Part shown: in pieces, positions 62,888-64,000 of the stretch
Layout of the letters: the number at the start of each line of letters is the position of its first letter
Numbering within the stretch: position 1 is the stretch's first letter
The notes under the pieces: generated by a model
The model's database searches: none
What the model saw: the letters and a program-made list of their open reading frames with translations, nothing else
What the model was told of the DNA's origin: nothing
Program-made: the position numbers and the translations under genes
NCBI GenBank assembly: GCA_024703915.1
Contig: CP087969.1
Location: 2,666,001-2,730,000 of the forward strand
Direction of reading: 5' to 3'
Origin: Massilia sp. H-1
GTDB taxonomy: Bacteria; Pseudomonadota; Gammaproteobacteria; Burkholderiales; Burkholderiaceae_D
Length of the DNA stretch: 64,000 nt

Positions 62888-63674
62888 CTAGCGGTTGAAG
62901 GCGTCGTTCCAGCTCGGTTTTTCCGGCAGGCGGGTCATGAAGGGCGCGTTGGCCTCTTCGATGTTGTAGATCTCGGTCAGCACCTCGGGCGGGAAACCGG
63001 CGCGCTTGGTGGCGCGGCTCTGGACCGAGAGGGAAATCAGATACTCATCGAGATGATTCGGCTCGGTGCAGAACATGCAGATCCGCTCCCACACGTGGGG
63101 ATAGGCGGCCTTGGTATGGCCGAGTGGCGCCAGCGATTCGAGCACCTTGACCGTGAGCGAGGTTGCACGCGGCATGATGACGCTGGGCATGTCATACGGG
63201 TCGGCGCCGGTCTCCACGTCCACGCTCTCGCCTTCTTCCTTGGCAGGCGCCAAGCGCACCGCTGGTACCGAACAGGCGCAGCATCTGTTCGCTGGTCGGC
63301 AGATTTTGCTTGTCCCAGCAAAAATGGCGGATTCCCGCACTCTTGAGCAACTGGGCATTCGAGCCCGGCGTATTGTCGACCACGCCGCCCGATTTCAGCT
63401 CGATCACGCACAGCAGGGTCAGGCGCGCATCGAACACTGCATAGTCCACTTTACGGCCCAGCAAATATTCCTTTTCCGAGCGGCGCTGGCGGATGTCGGT
63501 GCTCACCGGCGTCATCAGCGACTTCAATTCCACGTTCGGGAAGACATAGCACTTGGGCAGCACACGCCTCAGCCTGCCGTAGAAGGCTCTTTCCTCGCTC
63601 CGGAAGAACGGCTTTTTGGTAAAAGCCGGAATAGCTTCGGGAGGTGAATTCTTCTTTAAGAGACGCGAGAGCAT
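62888..63674 (-). CDS. DUF2726 domain protein (nuclease-like fold)
   Basis: About 262 residues. PAFTKKPFFRSEERAFYGRLRRVLPKCYVFPNVELKSLM, then RKVDYAVFDARLTLLCVIELKSG is the DUF2726 pattern, which resembles PD-(D/E)xK-type nuclease cores (D...IELK). One or two bases are off near 63258, after which the C-terminal half reads SVIMPRATSLTVKVLESLAPLGHTK to DAFNR. DUF2726 occurs in DNA-related and defence-like proteins; no partner gene is seen here. Confidence 0.8.
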
Positions 63675-64000
63675 GGCCGGAAATGATGACTAAGAGTTAG
63701 GTAGATAGTTTGCAATTTCTTTGTAAATAACACAAGAAAAATATCAACAAAATGCTATCAATGTGACGGGCAAATGAATAAAGATTGCATTTTGGCACTG
63801 TGGCTTTTTAACCAATGTGGTTCTTTCATTATGCTGATTCCTGCGGTTCCCTCTGGTGAAACGTGAGCAAGCCAGTGTTTACGCCCGGGCAGCCGTCTTT
63901 ACTGCTGATGTTCCGGGCTAGTATGGCCTCCGCCTAAAGGCCAGGTACGACGCGGACAACCCCCTTCCGCGTTTGGCGACCCCGGCGGCCCCACCCCGGC
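63675..64000. other. non-coding or undetermined end region
   Basis: The first 170 bases are AT-rich (TTTCTTTGTAAATAACAC..., ATGAATAAAGATTGCATTTT) and the remainder becomes GC-rich with small palindromes such as GGCCTCCGCCTAAAGGCC. I see no reading frame with coding character on either strand. It could be a promoter and leader of a gene beyond the window. Confidence 0.4.

Noticed and set aside
63900..63975. Cyclic-di-GMP riboswitch
   Set aside because: GCCTCCGCCTAAAGGCC superficially recalls the GEMM class, but the conserved second stem and A-rich core are not visible.

Overview
The window looks like a GC-rich (about 65 % by eye) betaproteobacterial chromosome, most likely Oxalobacteraceae (Massilia/Duganella/Janthinobacterium type). 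This is inferred from the hemA-prfA-dsbB-prmC block, a proteobacterial-type gshA, slmA, a pabB-pabC fusion, secreted chitinases and a PEP-CTERM protein. Nearly all genes are ordinary chromosomal genes, but an unusually large number are interrupted by small frameshifts. Most of these breaks sit at one motif: wherever conserved protein sequence calls for GCCGGC, the text reads GCTTAAGC, GCCTAAGC, GCTAAGC, GCCTAGGC, GCTTAGC or GCCAAGC. Restoring GCCGGC rejoins the frames, for example in the Walker A motifs of livG and livF. I therefore annotate whole genes across the breaks and read the breaks as systematic sequence error, probably caused by a base-modified GCCGGC motif. The rest are ordinary homopolymer or GCGCGC indels.

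Layout. 0-5 kb: response regulator, then hemA-prfA-dsbB-prmC. 5-11 kb: a ribbon-helix-helix-like/RAMA-like protein, a DUF885 protein, gshA, an HDAC-family deacetylase, an ElaA-like acetyltransferase and an FKBP lipoprotein. 11-19.6 kb: kup, rarD, ettA, small envelope proteins, alkB and a molybdopterin-fold protein. 19.7-26 kb: a diguanylate cyclase, DUF2520, DUF924, an MgtC-like protein, aminopeptidase P and a Crp/Fnr regulator. 26-35 kb: an acyl-CoA ligase, a complete Liv-type ABC importer (livG-H-M-K-F), a YjbR protein and a PaaK-like ligase, all on the + strand, which looks like uptake and CoA activation of an organic acid; hpt follows. 35.9-42.8 kb: a chitin-degradation island with three lipoprotein chitinases (GH18, GH18, GH19), each carrying a CBM5/12-like module and a Pro-Thr linker, with a cupin_8/JmjC-like protein between the first two. 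42.8-43.1 kb: a nested inverted-repeat cassette. 43-50.7 kb: nitronate monooxygenase, a tightly overlapping minus-strand operon (VOC, thioesterase, DUF1289, membrane protein, MBL hydrolase), a PHB-depolymerase-type esterase, small membrane proteins and an ECF sigma/zinc-finger/CWC cassette. 50.7-57.4 kb: argB, tRNA-Thr, a TraB/GumN protein, a HAD nucleotidase, slmA, pabB-pabC, an FtrA-type regulator and a rhodanese.

57.3-62.0 kb holds the most interesting system: a minus-strand run with a small six-cysteine secreted peptide (BufA-like), a DUF692/MNIO enzyme (BufB-like), a DUF2063 partner (BufC-like), then polyphosphate kinase 2, a secreted glutathione peroxidase and an alpha/beta hydrolase. 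The first three match the recently described bufferin class of copper-binding modified peptides; ppk2 overlapping bufC by four bases is unusual. The window ends with a divergent PEP-CTERM protein, a DUF2726 protein and about 330 bases without a recognisable gene.
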